From: Phoronis ovalis
Lineage: Eukaryota; Phoronida; Phoronidae
Assembly: GCA_028565635.1 (NCBI GenBank)
Contig: JAOXYB010019038.1
Coordinates: forward strand, 1 to 17,997
Reading direction: 5' to 3'
DNA length: 17,997 nucleotides
The translations under genes were made by a program, and so were the position numbers. The notes under the pieces are model-generated. The model did no database searches. It had not been told where the DNA came from and saw only the letters and a program-made list of their open reading frames with translations. This document shows positions 1-9,409 of the stretch, piece by piece (positions within the stretch are counted from its first letter, which is position 1; each line of letters starts with the position of its first letter).

Positions 1-298
1 AGAATGTAGGGCGAAACATATCTAATTACTTATCATATAAGAGATTTTTTTTCCGAAACAAGCGAATTTCTGAAAACAAGATATCCTATTTCGGTCTTGA
101 AACTAAGTAGTAAAAACACAGTCACCCTTTTATTATTTTTGGGACTAAATTTTGGTTTTTGTAAGATTTTGAAGCTTTTTTTATACCCTTTTCAGGGCGT
201 ACAGGGTGTCCGGTCTGAATGTTAAAAAACATACCCTTTCACCCTGTTTTTTGTAACGAACATGCGTACCCAGGTATTCTGACTGTTACCCCCCCGGG
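1..298. mobile_element. MITE right end (element cut by the window edge)
   Basis: The sequence TGACTGTTAC-C(6)-GGG at 280-298 matches the right terminus of the complete element at 17126-17521 (reverse complement of its left end: TGACAGTACCCCCGGG). Inside, ATACCCTTTCACCCTG at 232-247 is the reverse-strand form of the GGGTATA-type motif that fills the other elements. With ~390 bp as the family length, the left end would lie about 90 bases outside the window. The target duplication therefore cannot be tested. Confidence 0.5.
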
Positions 299-499
299 CC
301 TGTAAATGAACACAGCATCCAGTCTCTACCCTGGAGAAACAACTACCATTATCCACAAATCTAAAAATCCACCCTGTAATGGTATTTGCTAAGAATAATA
401 AGAGACTGTCTGCATGGAAGTAATTCTGAACACCCATTCTCTTCGCCACAGGGTTGTTGGTGTAAACCAGTTTTATGAAGCTATGTACAGAAGATTGTT

Positions 500-688
500 A
501 TTAGATTCATTAAACATGACACCCTAAAACCTGCCCACATACTAAATGAGCCAAATATGATAATCCACCAGAATGCCAACACAAACGAGCAAACACACAG
601 AATCCATATCCCATCTACCAGCAAACTTTGGAACAGCTTTCCAGAATATATTTGGATTACTACTGATTTAAAGAAACAACTATACTGA
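500..688 (+). repeat. Decayed non-LTR retrotransposon-like reading frame (C-terminal end)
   Basis: One plus-strand frame is open to the TGA at 686. It reads PSTSKLWNSFPEYI and then ITTDLKKQLY. This resembles the usual carboxy end of LINE reverse-transcriptase ORFs (K-I/L-WNSLP, then a Ser/Asp-Leu-x-x-F/K-K helix). No catalytic reverse-transcriptase motif remains in the window, and upstream sequence in the frame is unrecognisable. It is best read as a short 3' fragment. The assignment rests on this short match only. Confidence 0.35.
521..584 (+). repeat. Dispersed direct repeat, copy 1
   Basis: The 64 bases starting ACCCTAAAACCTGCCCACAT recur at 1003-1066 with about nine mismatches and no gaps. 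Shared blocks include CACATACTAAATGAG, TGATAATCCA and CAGAATGCCA. It lies inside the LINE-like frame, so the repeat is probably a transposon fragment. Confidence 0.8.
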
Positions 689-843
689 AAAACTCAAAGC
701 ATGGTTGGATTACCAAAAACAAAGAACCAATTCCAGCAAGACAGCTTGAGGCAGTAATCAACAAGAAACCATTGATTGCTGAGTACCAGAAGAATTCCAA
801 AAAGTGAAATGAATATTAAATGTGTTTTCTTGCAAGACAGTAC

Positions 844-921
844 CTTTCATTGCCTGCTTCTTCATTTCTTTTCTTTTGTTAGAGAACCAGTTACTGATTA
901 CTTCAGCACACATATCTCGTC
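844..921 (-). CDS. HMBOX1: HMBOX1 exon: homeodomain recognition helix
   Basis: This 78-bp exon lies between the acceptor ATGTTTAG (AG at 923-922) and the donor GTACTG at 843. It encodes RDMCAEVISNWFSNKRKEMK and then KQAMK. This is homeodomain helix 3, with Trp48, Phe49, Asn51 and Arg53 in their canonical places and Ser at position 50 (Ala in human HMBOX1). It ends in phase 1, so at least one more coding exon is needed. None was recognised in 1-843. Confidence 0.9.
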
Positions 922-3900
922 CTAAACATAAAAACAAGCAGCATATATTTAAATGTTTATTTTCCCCATACATGTAGTTGTAGGCTTGTTTGAAGCAATG
1001 CAACCCTAAAACCCACCCACATACTAAATGAGAAAAATCTGATAATCCAGCAGAATGCCAGAACAAACATACACTGTGCATATGAAAGCTTACCACAACT
1101 TTGTTTTCCAACTTTATTGCACAGGTCAGCCAGTTCCTGTCTTCTCTCTAAACTGGGATAGGGATCCTCTCCGAATGAATCTTCCAGAATTGCAAAATGG
1201 GCAGGCCTAAATGTGAATCTTTCTCGCCTATAACGTTCGCGACTAAGAGCATCTGATGCCAATAATGTGTTGATAGGTGTAGATGCTGTTTCTAAAACAA
1301 ACAACTTATATATAGTCTAGTGCCTGTTATTATAGTTTTGTTTAACCTGTGAAGACCTGCACTCATATATAAAATAACTAAGAACACTACTATAAAGTAA
1401 TTAATAGTTTATGTCATTTGAATAATCTTTGTAAAATGCACAAATGTGGGTGTGCAGGACCAAGACTTAATCTTATCCATCCATACAAAAATTGATATAG
1501 TCCGATTTGTAACAGAATAAAAACCTGTCATTTCACAAGTTTTCAAAATACTTACCTGGACTCTTGCGACTGCGAAGATACCACTTATAAATTCTGTGTC
1601 TGCTTGCTTCCGACATTTCAAAGAAATCTCCCCGGAAAAATCTACTTACATATGACTGGCTTATACCTGCAATATGAAAAATTTGTTTTTCACAAAAATT
1701 TTAATTCTCAGTTTGTATTCACCTTTTTTGTATTGAATTAGACAAAGAAAGTGACCATAAAATACCTGCACATGTTACAAATTTTAGCGAAAATATGTTA
1801 AAACATTTTAATCACAGAGTGGACCATTTAAGATCTATGATCAGGATACCAAGTTTTCACAACTTTAAAAATGTGATGATGTAATCCTATGTATTATTAA
1901 AGTTTAGCCGTAGTAAGCAGGGGCAGTCACAGGATTTTAGTATTTTAATGGCAGTGGATAAAATGCTAAAACCTAATATAATGGGCACAATGTCAATCTA
2001 GGCATGTTGAAGGGCTTTATCAAACTGCCGCCAAGTAAAAGTTTAATGTAGATTTTTGTTAGATTTTATATGCTTGTGCTTAAAGGTTTCAATAATTTTT
2101 TTGCTATTAAAATTTATAGAAGTTGTAGGCAATTTTGGGGTGATGAGGTTATGAAAAGAGCTGAATACCTTAAGGCAGACAGTCCTGTTCAGGTAACTTA
2201 TTCACACTTTATACTTTAAGGTTAGTTAATTTTTTTGGAAAGGTACTAATATAAGGATTAAGAACAATTACTTTACTTATCTTTAACATGATTATGTAAT
2301 CAGCAAGGAGCTTATTTTGGGTGAAACATAAATTTCAAAAAAAATTTGATTGGTAACTAACAAAGCTGAAACTTGGCCTAAATATAGTCCTAACAGGGAT
2401 CTCTAATATGAATTTTAACAAGGTGACAGAAAAAGTTACTAACTATCCAAAAATGTATGTTTTTGCTGTGTTATCAAAATTTGTAGTTTCAGTAAGTTGT
2501 GCCGAATGGTACTTGCCCCCTTAAGCTTCTAGTGTACATACTGTCCACCAAACAGGTACCCTAGAGACTATACCACCTACCCGCAGCATTTGCCACCTGG
2601 TGTTGTCTGATAGCAAGTTTTGAAGCAAAAGATCGAACTTCGCCGACAAGTTTTTCTTCTGGTTTACTTCTAAAAAGATTATTAAAAACTTAAAATTAAT
2701 GAGCAATCAATAATTAATGACAATTATTCACATTAATAATTTAACCATCTACTACTGATTTGATTTTAATTTCTAATTTGAAGTATATGATTATGCAGGT
2801 GTCGTGAATAGTGGTTAAACATAGTTTCCTTTTTTAAATGATAAAAAAACATATTTGCTAACATGTTTATTATTATAAGAATCTGTAAAGGTCAAAACTT
2901 TTGATTTCTGTTATTGTGGCTATAAAGCAATATAATTTTCGCTTTTGTCATGATACATCTAGTAATAAATTTCAGTATGAATTAACAAAATGTATAATTT
3001 TTTAGTTCACTTTTGTCATTTACGGCATGTACTCCAAAACTGGTCAGTAAATATGTCTAAATTTTCAAACAATTTGTTCTAGCAATTACACACAAGTTAC
3101 TTTATATTGTGAGCCCACACAAAACTGATTCTCCTTTTAAATTATTTACTCTTTTCTGGCAATTAAACTACAGAACATGATAAAACAGAGCATTGTTAAG
3201 CGTTCGTGAAAAAAGTGAAAGCTATCTTTATAATGTTCTGGAGTTGACTAAATGTACTCAGTTAAACTCTCGCAAACTTTCATTTTTATACGTCTGTTAG
3301 GAATTCAGTAACAATATCTGCTTACAGTTTACCGAATTGGATTACTTATAATAACCTGTTTTTTGTAGTATTTTTGGCTTGGTAATACAGGAACAATTAC
3401 AAATTGTTACAACAAGTATATATCAGAAACAGCAACCTTAATCTACTAGTTATATCATTGTCAATCTTGTATTTGGGACGTTCTCCATCTTGTTGAAAAA
3501 ATCATCATGAAGCATTCAGTGTGGGTATTTCCAAGACAATGACTTATAATAGATTTCCGAGTTATGCTCTTCTGCATATACAAAATACTGGTTTATGTCA
3601 CTGCAATAACACTCCTAAACCAATAATTACCAATGAGTGTCACAATAGCTTAGAAACCTACTTTCACACACAGAAGGACAAGGAGTTTTGGACTTGGAAA
3701 ATTGACACTGGATATTGCTTGTGTACATTAAAAATGCTTAATTGCTTTACATCATCACAACATTGCAAAGAAAGCTCAAAGTATCATCAAATAAAACGCA
3801 CAATATCCAGACAGGAAAGTTAAATGTAAATTATGACACATAATATTACATGCCATTTGTAGCTACAAATCCGCTTACTTCAAAAATTCTGCAAGTTCAT

Positions 3901-4264
3901 CATTCATGCTGCTATCATCAACATCTGCAGTGAATTGTACGACGTCTCCTGACAATCCATCACCAAATGCACTACTATATGACCTTTTTTGTCTTACTAA
4001 AAAGTTCTGCGAATTGTTTGGAATACTCGGACTTCCCAGTGTAGTAGGAGAGGTAACTCTTTGTAAAGCTGGTGAGTTGTTAGCATGTCCATTTACATAA
4101 TTTGTGCTCACAGGGGTAGGAGCATTATATACTTGTCCTAATTCCTGGTCTAATCTATCAAATGAATCAAAGGCTTGGATTATGTCCTCTTTTGAAATTC
4201 CACTGTTTCGTAGTCGACGTAGGAGTTCAGTTTGTTCAATTGTAAAAGTTCTTGGAGTAGCCAT
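844..4264 (-). CDS. HMBOX1: HMBOX1/HOT1-like homeobox protein, 5 coding exons, 3' end outside window
   Basis: Joined exons 4264-3879, 2669-2581, 1666-1556, 1291-1094 and 921-844 give 287 residues plus one base of the next codon. Residues ~6-45 (TIEQTELLRRLRNSGISKED, then DRLDQE) match the N-terminal HNF1-like dimerization segment of HMBOX1. Residues ~121-195 form the POU-like domain (QVANAAGISQSYVSRFF, then RIYKWYLRSRKSP). Residues ~216-287 form a divergent homeodomain (RERFTFRPAHFAILEDSF, then NWFSNKRKEMKKQ), with Asn276 and Arg278 at the canonical 51 and 53 positions. In vertebrates HMBOX1 is a nuclear factor that binds double-stranded TTAGGG telomere DNA and has been reported as a transcriptional repressor. 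The same role here is inference. The start is the first Met after the exon acceptor. The acidic C-terminal tail seen in vertebrate HMBOX1 is not found in 1-843 and should lie to the left of the window. It is divergently arranged with the TIR gene at 6768. Confidence 0.93.
1003..1066 (+). repeat. Dispersed direct repeat, copy 2, inside a 172-bp intron
   Basis: This is the second copy of the 521-584 sequence, in the same orientation. It ends 27 bases from the donor-side boundary of the HMBOX1 exon at 1094. It occupies over a third of the short intron 922-1093, so that intron contains transposon-derived sequence. Confidence 0.8.
1094..1291 (-). CDS. HMBOX1: HMBOX1 exon: homeodomain helices 1 and 2
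   Basis: This 198-bp exon lies between the acceptor TTGTTTTAG (AG at 1293-1292) and the donor GTAAGC at 1093-1088. It encodes a short linker (ETASTPINTLLASDALS), then the homeodomain arm and first two helices (RERFTFRPAHFAILEDSF, EDPYPSLERRQELADLCNKV). The YP followed by an R-rich turn and ELA helix matches the vertebrate QYPDEAKREEIANACN stretch. Confidence 0.92.
1556..1666 (-). CDS. HMBOX1: HMBOX1 exon: second part of POU-like domain
   Basis: This 111-bp exon has its acceptor TATTGCAG ending at 1667 and its donor GTAAG at 1555. Its 36 complete codons encode ISQSYVSRFFRGDFFEMSEA and then SRHRIYKWYLRSRKSP. This aligns with the GISQSRISHWLLQQ and FYRWYQLEK block that is diagnostic of HMBOX1. 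Phase 1 applies at both ends. Confidence 0.92.
1667..2580 (-). other. HMBOX1 intron between the two POU-domain exons
   Basis: This 914-bp AT-rich intron starts with GTAGGT (minus strand) and ends with TTGCAG. No additional exon, repeat array or RNA gene was recognised in it. Confidence 0.85.
2581..2669 (-). CDS. HMBOX1: HMBOX1 exon: first part of POU-like domain
   Basis: This 89-bp exon starts after TTTTTAG (acceptor AG at 2671-2670) and ends at the donor GTAGGT at 2580. It encodes SKPEEKLVGEVRSFASKLA and continues through IRQHQVANAA. It begins with the third base of Lys129 and ends with the first base of Gly159, so both junctions are in phase with the flanking exons. It corresponds to the EEIKAFLANRRISQ-type segment of vertebrate HMBOX1. 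Confidence 0.9.
2670..3878 (-). other. HMBOX1 intron after the first coding exon
   Basis: This 1,209-bp phase-2 intron starts with GTAAGC and ends with TTTTTAG. A 100-codon plus-strand frame at 3521-3823 lies inside it. It has no recognisable domain, is opposite to the gene, and is probably chance. Nothing else is recognised. Confidence 0.8.
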
Positions 4265-4272
4265 TGCTGAAA
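3879..4272 (-). CDS. HMBOX1: HMBOX1 first coding exon: dimerization segment and linker
   Basis: A TTTTTCAG acceptor lies at 4280-4273, and a second TTTCAG six bases further in could also serve. Both precede the ATG at 4264-4262, so the protein is unchanged. The exon encodes residues 1-128 plus two bases of codon 129. The first ~45 residues are the HNF1-like dimerization segment. The rest is a Ser/Asn/Pro-rich linker with an RQKRSYSSAF stretch that resembles the QRSYSFEAS stretch of vertebrate HMBOX1. The donor is GTAAGC at 3878-3873. Its TAA reads in frame as a stop if the intron is retained. Confidence 0.92.
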
Positions 4273-5862
4273 CTGAAAAATAAATAAACAAATTAGGTAA
4301 TAGATGTTTATATGCATTCTTCTGAAAAAAAAGACATAGAAAAGGGTTTTAGTTAATATACTGGACTGACCTTTTGCTTAAAATTTTAAATGTATTTTTA
4401 AAATGTATTCAGTCATAAATAAATGATCATTCTCTATACCCAGTATCAAAATCTGTACTAGGTATCAAGTGTTGTTCTGTATGTATATATAGTGTAACAG
4501 CATATATAATGAAACTGGAATTAATTAATTATCAAGTATTGCCACTTTTTAAGGATGTGAATAATGATTTTTTCTGCTCATATGTGTAATATTATACTGC
4601 CAGAGCTTAATGTATAAAGATATTACAGTATTAATTTAATAAAAAAATAGTCTAAGCACAAACTAGAGATCCCTAAGCTAGCATCTTGTGAAAACTTTAT
4701 TATACTTAACAAATCCAAAAATTATTCTAATAACTTTAAAGAAGTAAAGTCTAACAAACACAAAGATATGCTGCTCATATACAGCAACACTCCGCAAGCA
4801 GCCATGACTAACCAAAACGATTTTAATAAAATCACTTTGTGATATGTTAGTTTTAATTAACTAATGCAAATGCAGATCTAATTTAATACTTAAAATTCTA
4901 GTTTTAAAAAATTTTAATTGCTAAAATGTTGTCTTGAATGACTTAATTTATTAGAAATTTATTTTTTGCTTTAAACCTATTATATACATATTAAATATAT
5001 TGTATTATATGTACTATGGTGATTTTTCTAAAAAATGCTTTTTTGTTAAAACAATTTAGTGAGTCTGTCTTGGGCATATCTCAAAGGACTTTGTGGTACA
5101 ATTGAAATCTTTTAAATGGAGCTTTAAAACATTATTTAGTAACTAGCTATTTTAATTAATTGGATTAAAAACTTCATATACTGTAAAAATTATGCTTCTA
5201 GATTTTTTGGGAAAATTTTGATTATTCACTGCTGGCATTATAACAATAGTTTTATTCTGTTTAACACACTGGAGTGTGTTGAAAGGAAAAGCAGAAAGCA
5301 AAGCTGCTGTTGCTTCAGGGACAAATTAAATTTGTCACGATAAATTTATTTCTAACAAATGAATACATAAGAGCACTTTAGCTCTGGTACTCCCCAATAC
5401 TACATATGGCAAAAATGTTTTAACATTGCTACAGTTTAAAAAGTCATAAAAAAATTAAATGTTCGTAAAAAAGAGGGAAAATTAAAATGTATTTAGTACA
5501 TGTGGCTTTATAAATGATTTATCAGTTTATGACGCTAGTAAAAAGAAAACAACTGTGGTATTAAAATATGCTGGTAAATAGAAAAAAGGCATAATAATTA
5601 TGCCCTAGTTATTGTAAGTTAGTGACTAAAGATGTACTTTCTCTTTTAAATAAACTTTAAACAAAGCAATTTCTCTGCACTTTGAGAAATAAAGCACTTC
5701 CAAGTTTTAACAACCCTTTAAAAACCAGAAAAAAATACACTCTTTAATAATGCCATTAATTTTTAAGTATACTATTTAAACTTTTGTTTTATTCCACTTC
5801 CCTCATACCCTGCACCAAGTTTTGCAGACACTCTTTAAAATAGCAAATGATTATTCAATTAC

Positions 5863-5872
5863 ATCACGTGAT
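5863..5872. promoter_or_regulatory. Palindromic E-box ATCACGTGAT
   Basis: This is a perfect 10-bp palindrome centred on CACGTG. The core TCACGTGA is the type bound by MiT/TFE, USF and Myc-Max family bHLH factors. It lies between the two divergent start codons, inside the presumed HMBOX1 first intron. Function is not shown by sequence. Confidence 0.3.
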
Positions 5873-6232
5873 ATGTTTTATTATTATTACAGTTGATAGT
5901 AGGCCAGATCAATATTATAATAATATTAACCAGACAGACAAAGAAATAATTTATGACCAGAAAATTAATATTATTCTACTAAGCTATCATTAAATTACAA
6001 TTTGTTCTTTTATGCAACCAACAAGCAAAGAACAGTTAAACGCATATACCAATGTTTTCTTTCTAAACATTAGTTTTAGCAAATGTTAACTTAATAAATA
6101 TTACTAGGATTACTGGACAGCCATTTTAGTAATTTATTTGCCCTTAATGAATGACAGCTTGTTAAAAGTCAGAAATGCAGTTTCAAAAAGTTAGCAAATT
6201 TTAAGCTGATACAGCACCAATTTTAGCTGAGC

Positions 6233-6238
6233 CACGTG
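6233..6238. promoter_or_regulatory. E-box CACGTG near the candidate HMBOX1 5' exon
   Basis: This is a second CACGTG, about 100 bases from the candidate UTR donor. A hexamer like this can occur by chance in 2.5 kb, so it is listed only because of its position and because a palindromic site lies 370 bases away. Confidence 0.25.
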
Positions 6239-6330
6239 AACCATTGAAGTTGCACTATCCTAGTTTGTAGAGTAATTTTGCAATCTCGTTTTGTGTAAAA
6301 GAAATTCAGCAAAAAGTCTAGAAATCCTAC

Positions 6331-6420
6331 CCGCGTGTAGTTCTTCACCGGCTTCCTACTTCAATGTTTAGCGCAAAGAACTCTGGGTGTATAGTTTGAC
6401 CTTTCCAGGAGGTGTCTGGA
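6331..6420 (-). other. HMBOX1: Candidate 5' UTR exon of the HMBOX1-like gene
   Basis: The first coding exon starts with an acceptor, so a non-coding first exon must lie at higher coordinates. A plausible donor, GCGG|GTAGGA, sits at 6331/6330. It is preceded on the minus strand by a comparatively GC-rich stretch (6331-6420) in otherwise very AT-rich DNA, just left of the divergent gene. The upstream boundary is a guess. No TATA box was recognised. An alternative donor, CCG|GTGAAG, lies about 15 bases away. Confidence 0.3.
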
Positions 6421-6759
6421 ACAGCAAGAATCAAGAATTAATGTATCGCAATTTATATTGTTTAATTAAATACGTATGATTTTTAAATTGAATAGGATAT
6501 TTTAATTAATTGTGTTTTATTGTATTTTTGAAAATTTACTGATTTATTTCAAGTATATTTATTCCTGTTACGCATAAATTGTTTGGAGGGAGTTGAATGG
6601 ATTCCTAATACAATGGCCGGCAGGTCTGTTTACATAACCCCATTCATGACTATTCATAACTAATGTTTGGTTACTATGCAGTACCTAGCTCGTGTCGATT
6701 ACAGCACTTTATGGTCTTTAGTTGGGGTAACACGGGAAGTTCCGTGTAGGCTTCTGAAG

Positions 6760-6780
6760 ATGCTAGAATGCCAAACATGA
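6760..6780 (+). promoter_or_regulatory. Six-codon uORF overlapping the TIR-gene start
   Basis: ATG CTA GAA TGC CAA ACA TGA starts eight bases before the main ATG (6768) in another frame. Its TGA overlaps the in-frame Met4 codon of the main ORF as ATGA (6777-6780). All three ATGs have A at -3. The layout would allow leaky scanning to Met1 or termination-reinitiation at Met4. It applies only if the mRNA begins upstream of 6760. Confidence 0.45.
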
Positions 6781-8117
6781 ATCAGGAAAACGAGGTGCAT
6801 ATTTTGTCAGAAGCAGACGACATTAACAAAGTAGAAAGTTCAGATAAGATAGATCCGACGAAATCTCCTCTTTCAAATAATCAAGCAGACGGAAATATGG
6901 AAAAGGGGGATCAGGACAGCGTTGAAAAAGATGTAAACATGGTGAACGGAGATAATAACAATGAAGATAATTCCAAAATTCAGGAGGAGAATGAGAAAAA
7001 TCAGAAATCAGACATCATTAATGTAGAAATTAAAGAAAAAACGCCCCAAGTCAGTGAAGATGATTTGAATCATTTAGATTCGGTTTCCAATGTTAAGGAA
7101 GAGGAACAAAAAACAAAACCAGTCAATCATGTTGCAAAAGAATCTAGTTTTATAAAAGCAGTCGAAATTGAAGCTAAAAAAGTTGAACAAAAATTAGCCC
7201 CACCCTCTAATTATGCACACAAACCAAAGAAAATTAAAAAAGGCATTTTTATATCCTATTCACCAGATGCTGGATTTCTGGAAAGAAAATTTGTTGCTGA
7301 AACTGTACGTCAATTAAAAGAAAATAACTTAGCTGAGGATATATGGTTCGATAAGGACGAAAAATGTACGGACAGTCCCGTGTGGTTTTCTATGAGAATG
7401 GAAGCTGTGGAACGGTGTCGTGCTGCCATTATTGTTTTATCTGACAGTTATTTCCTATGTCCAGTATCCGTCTATGAAGGTCGAGCATTGCTCGAGAGAC
7501 AACTTCAAAATCCAAATTCAGTCCGAATATTTATGGTTGTATTTAGCAAGCTAGAAGAAAGTGAAATACCAAAGCAGTATAATCACCTCCTAGAAGGGAT
7601 GGTTGATTTGACAATAAGTGCTCATGCTAAGAAAAGTCTAGCTGAGAAAACTTCCGTAGTTGTCGGATCCTTGATGGAAGAGCTTGAGAAATATGCATCT
7701 ATCAATATTCCACCAGCACCTGTTAGTCCACCTGATACCGATTTCACAGGTGAATATAAGAAAAAGAAAATTTGCCAGTGGAGTCCGAATGATTTACAGG
7801 AATGGCTATTTAAATTAGGAATTAAAGAATTTTATCGACAAAGCCTAGCAGAAACCATGGTCGATGGGTTTTTGCTTATGTCCATGACTGACCAGGATAT
7901 GAATCATCATTTAGGTATAGACAGTCGTGTAGTTAGAAAGAAAATCATGCAACAGATTTTACTGACTTTAGACAAAGAGCACAAGTTGTCAGACAACTGG
8001 CACCTCCGAGCAAGAACCCAGAGATCTCGTCCTGGCTCAGTGTATGTAGTTTATGATCCTGCGGATGTGAGACTGGCTCAGAATTTAAAGCATGATTTAC
8101 AGAAAAAAGGTTTACAG
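6768..8117 (+). CDS. TIR-gene exon 1: N-terminus, TIR1, SAM and start of TIR2
   Basis: This 1,350-bp exon (450 codons) ends at TTACAG|GTAAGA with phase 0. It carries the acidic tail, TIR1, the SAM domain and the first strand and helix of TIR2 (VYVVYDPADVRLAQNLKHDL). If the intron is not removed, 13 more residues precede a TAA at 8157-8159. Confidence 0.92.
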
Positions 8118-9370
8118 GTAAGAATTCAATTTATCAAGTCATTAAATATCACTTGTTAAATTTAATAACATAACATTCAACTTGTTATGAACTTAAAATG
8201 TTTGAGAGAAACTAACAGATATAAGAGAAACTAACATTTCTTTTTGTTTACCAATTGCTAAGTTTTGAACTAAGGAAAACCTTGTACTATCTAATGATTT
8301 TCTTGCATGTGATTAAATTTCTGTCGTGCGAATAATAAATAATTAAAAATTGTTTCGCTTTAAGATATTGATTGTTCCTTGGTAGAATTATTAGATGCAC
8401 AGCAAAAATAATTTAAAATTTAAGTGTCATTTGTTTATCAAAGTGGGAGGGTGTATATTTGTCTAGGCTATAAGAAATGTGTATTTGAATGTATGTTCCA
8501 TATGATGTTTGATATGTATCAACTTAACCTGATATGATTAAGTTCATGATACTTTTATACCTTTAAATTATGTGTATGGAATATTGAGTATTCTAAACTG
8601 TAATAATGGTATTCCGCTATTTACCATTTATTGTATCACACCTTTTTAAATAACAATTTATCTGTTTTTCAATAACACATATTTTTTGAAGCTACCAGCT
8701 GTGGGCTGTGTGGCAGATAAACATATTCTACATTATTAGCTAATACATTCTACAATCTGAAACAAATTTATACCCATCCACAAAAACTTGAACGAAGAAG
8801 AGAATCCTGGACATGCTTCTAAAATACAGATGTCTAAGGATAGTTGTCAAAGATGGACAAAATAAAATGTTTTATAAAATTTAAGATGATTAGGTAGCTG
8901 ATTTAACTACACAAATTTTCTAAAGAATTAACATTTACTTAGCTATTTTAGCCTTATTCCTATGCATGCTTATTTAAGATAAAATGTTGTGTAATAAGTA
9001 AATTTCAGAAGATATAAAAGATATAAAAACATATGAAGGAATACTGTGGTCTTTCTTCGTTGAGCATTTTAGACCATTAAACTTTCCTTCAACCATTAAA
9101 TAATTAAAAAAGATTCCATCCTTTTGATAATTCTAAATAACAGTCTGTGAATGGGTATTTTGAAAAAGCTGCACTTAATTCTTTTTTAAATTTTAACCCC
9201 TTTTCACTGACTTATTTATCAGTGCTGTATTTGAATTAAAGTTCTCTGGGAAAGTAAATGCTAAATGTTACAGATAATCATGTATATCCCCAATGCCTAA
9301 TGTACATGCTTTGCTTTTAAAAATAACCCTTTTTATAAAGCATTTTTATTCATCCACTGATTTGGGTCGG

Positions 9371-9409
<39 letters not shown>

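Larger units (their letters stand above)
4273..6330 (-). other. HMBOX1 first intron (5' UTR intron)
   Basis: This stretch is very AT-rich. It contains two small perfect inverted repeats: AACACACT-GG-AGTGTGTT at 5263-5280 and GACAAAT-TAA-ATTTGTC at 5320-5336. It also holds two CACGTG sites, annotated separately. No coding potential was recognised. Its right boundary depends on the uncertain 5' UTR exon. Confidence 0.5.

Noticed and set aside
222-449. 75-codon minus-strand frame as the missing HMBOX1 C-terminus
   Set aside because: It has none of the acidic, Ser/Asp-rich or SLAVEMAAVN-like sequence expected, and it overlaps the MITE right end at 280-298.
521-1010. CCCTAA telomere-like motif in the gene for a telomere-binding protein
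   Set aside because: There is only one CCCTAAAA per repeat copy and no tandem array. It belongs to the dispersed repeat.
3521-3823. 100-codon plus-strand reading frame
   Set aside because: It lies inside an HMBOX1 intron on the opposite strand, has no recognisable domain, and its Cys/His-rich look is what random translation of this DNA gives.
3906-4100. 64-codon plus-strand frame
   Set aside because: It is antisense to the HMBOX1 first coding exon, whose protein match is clear.
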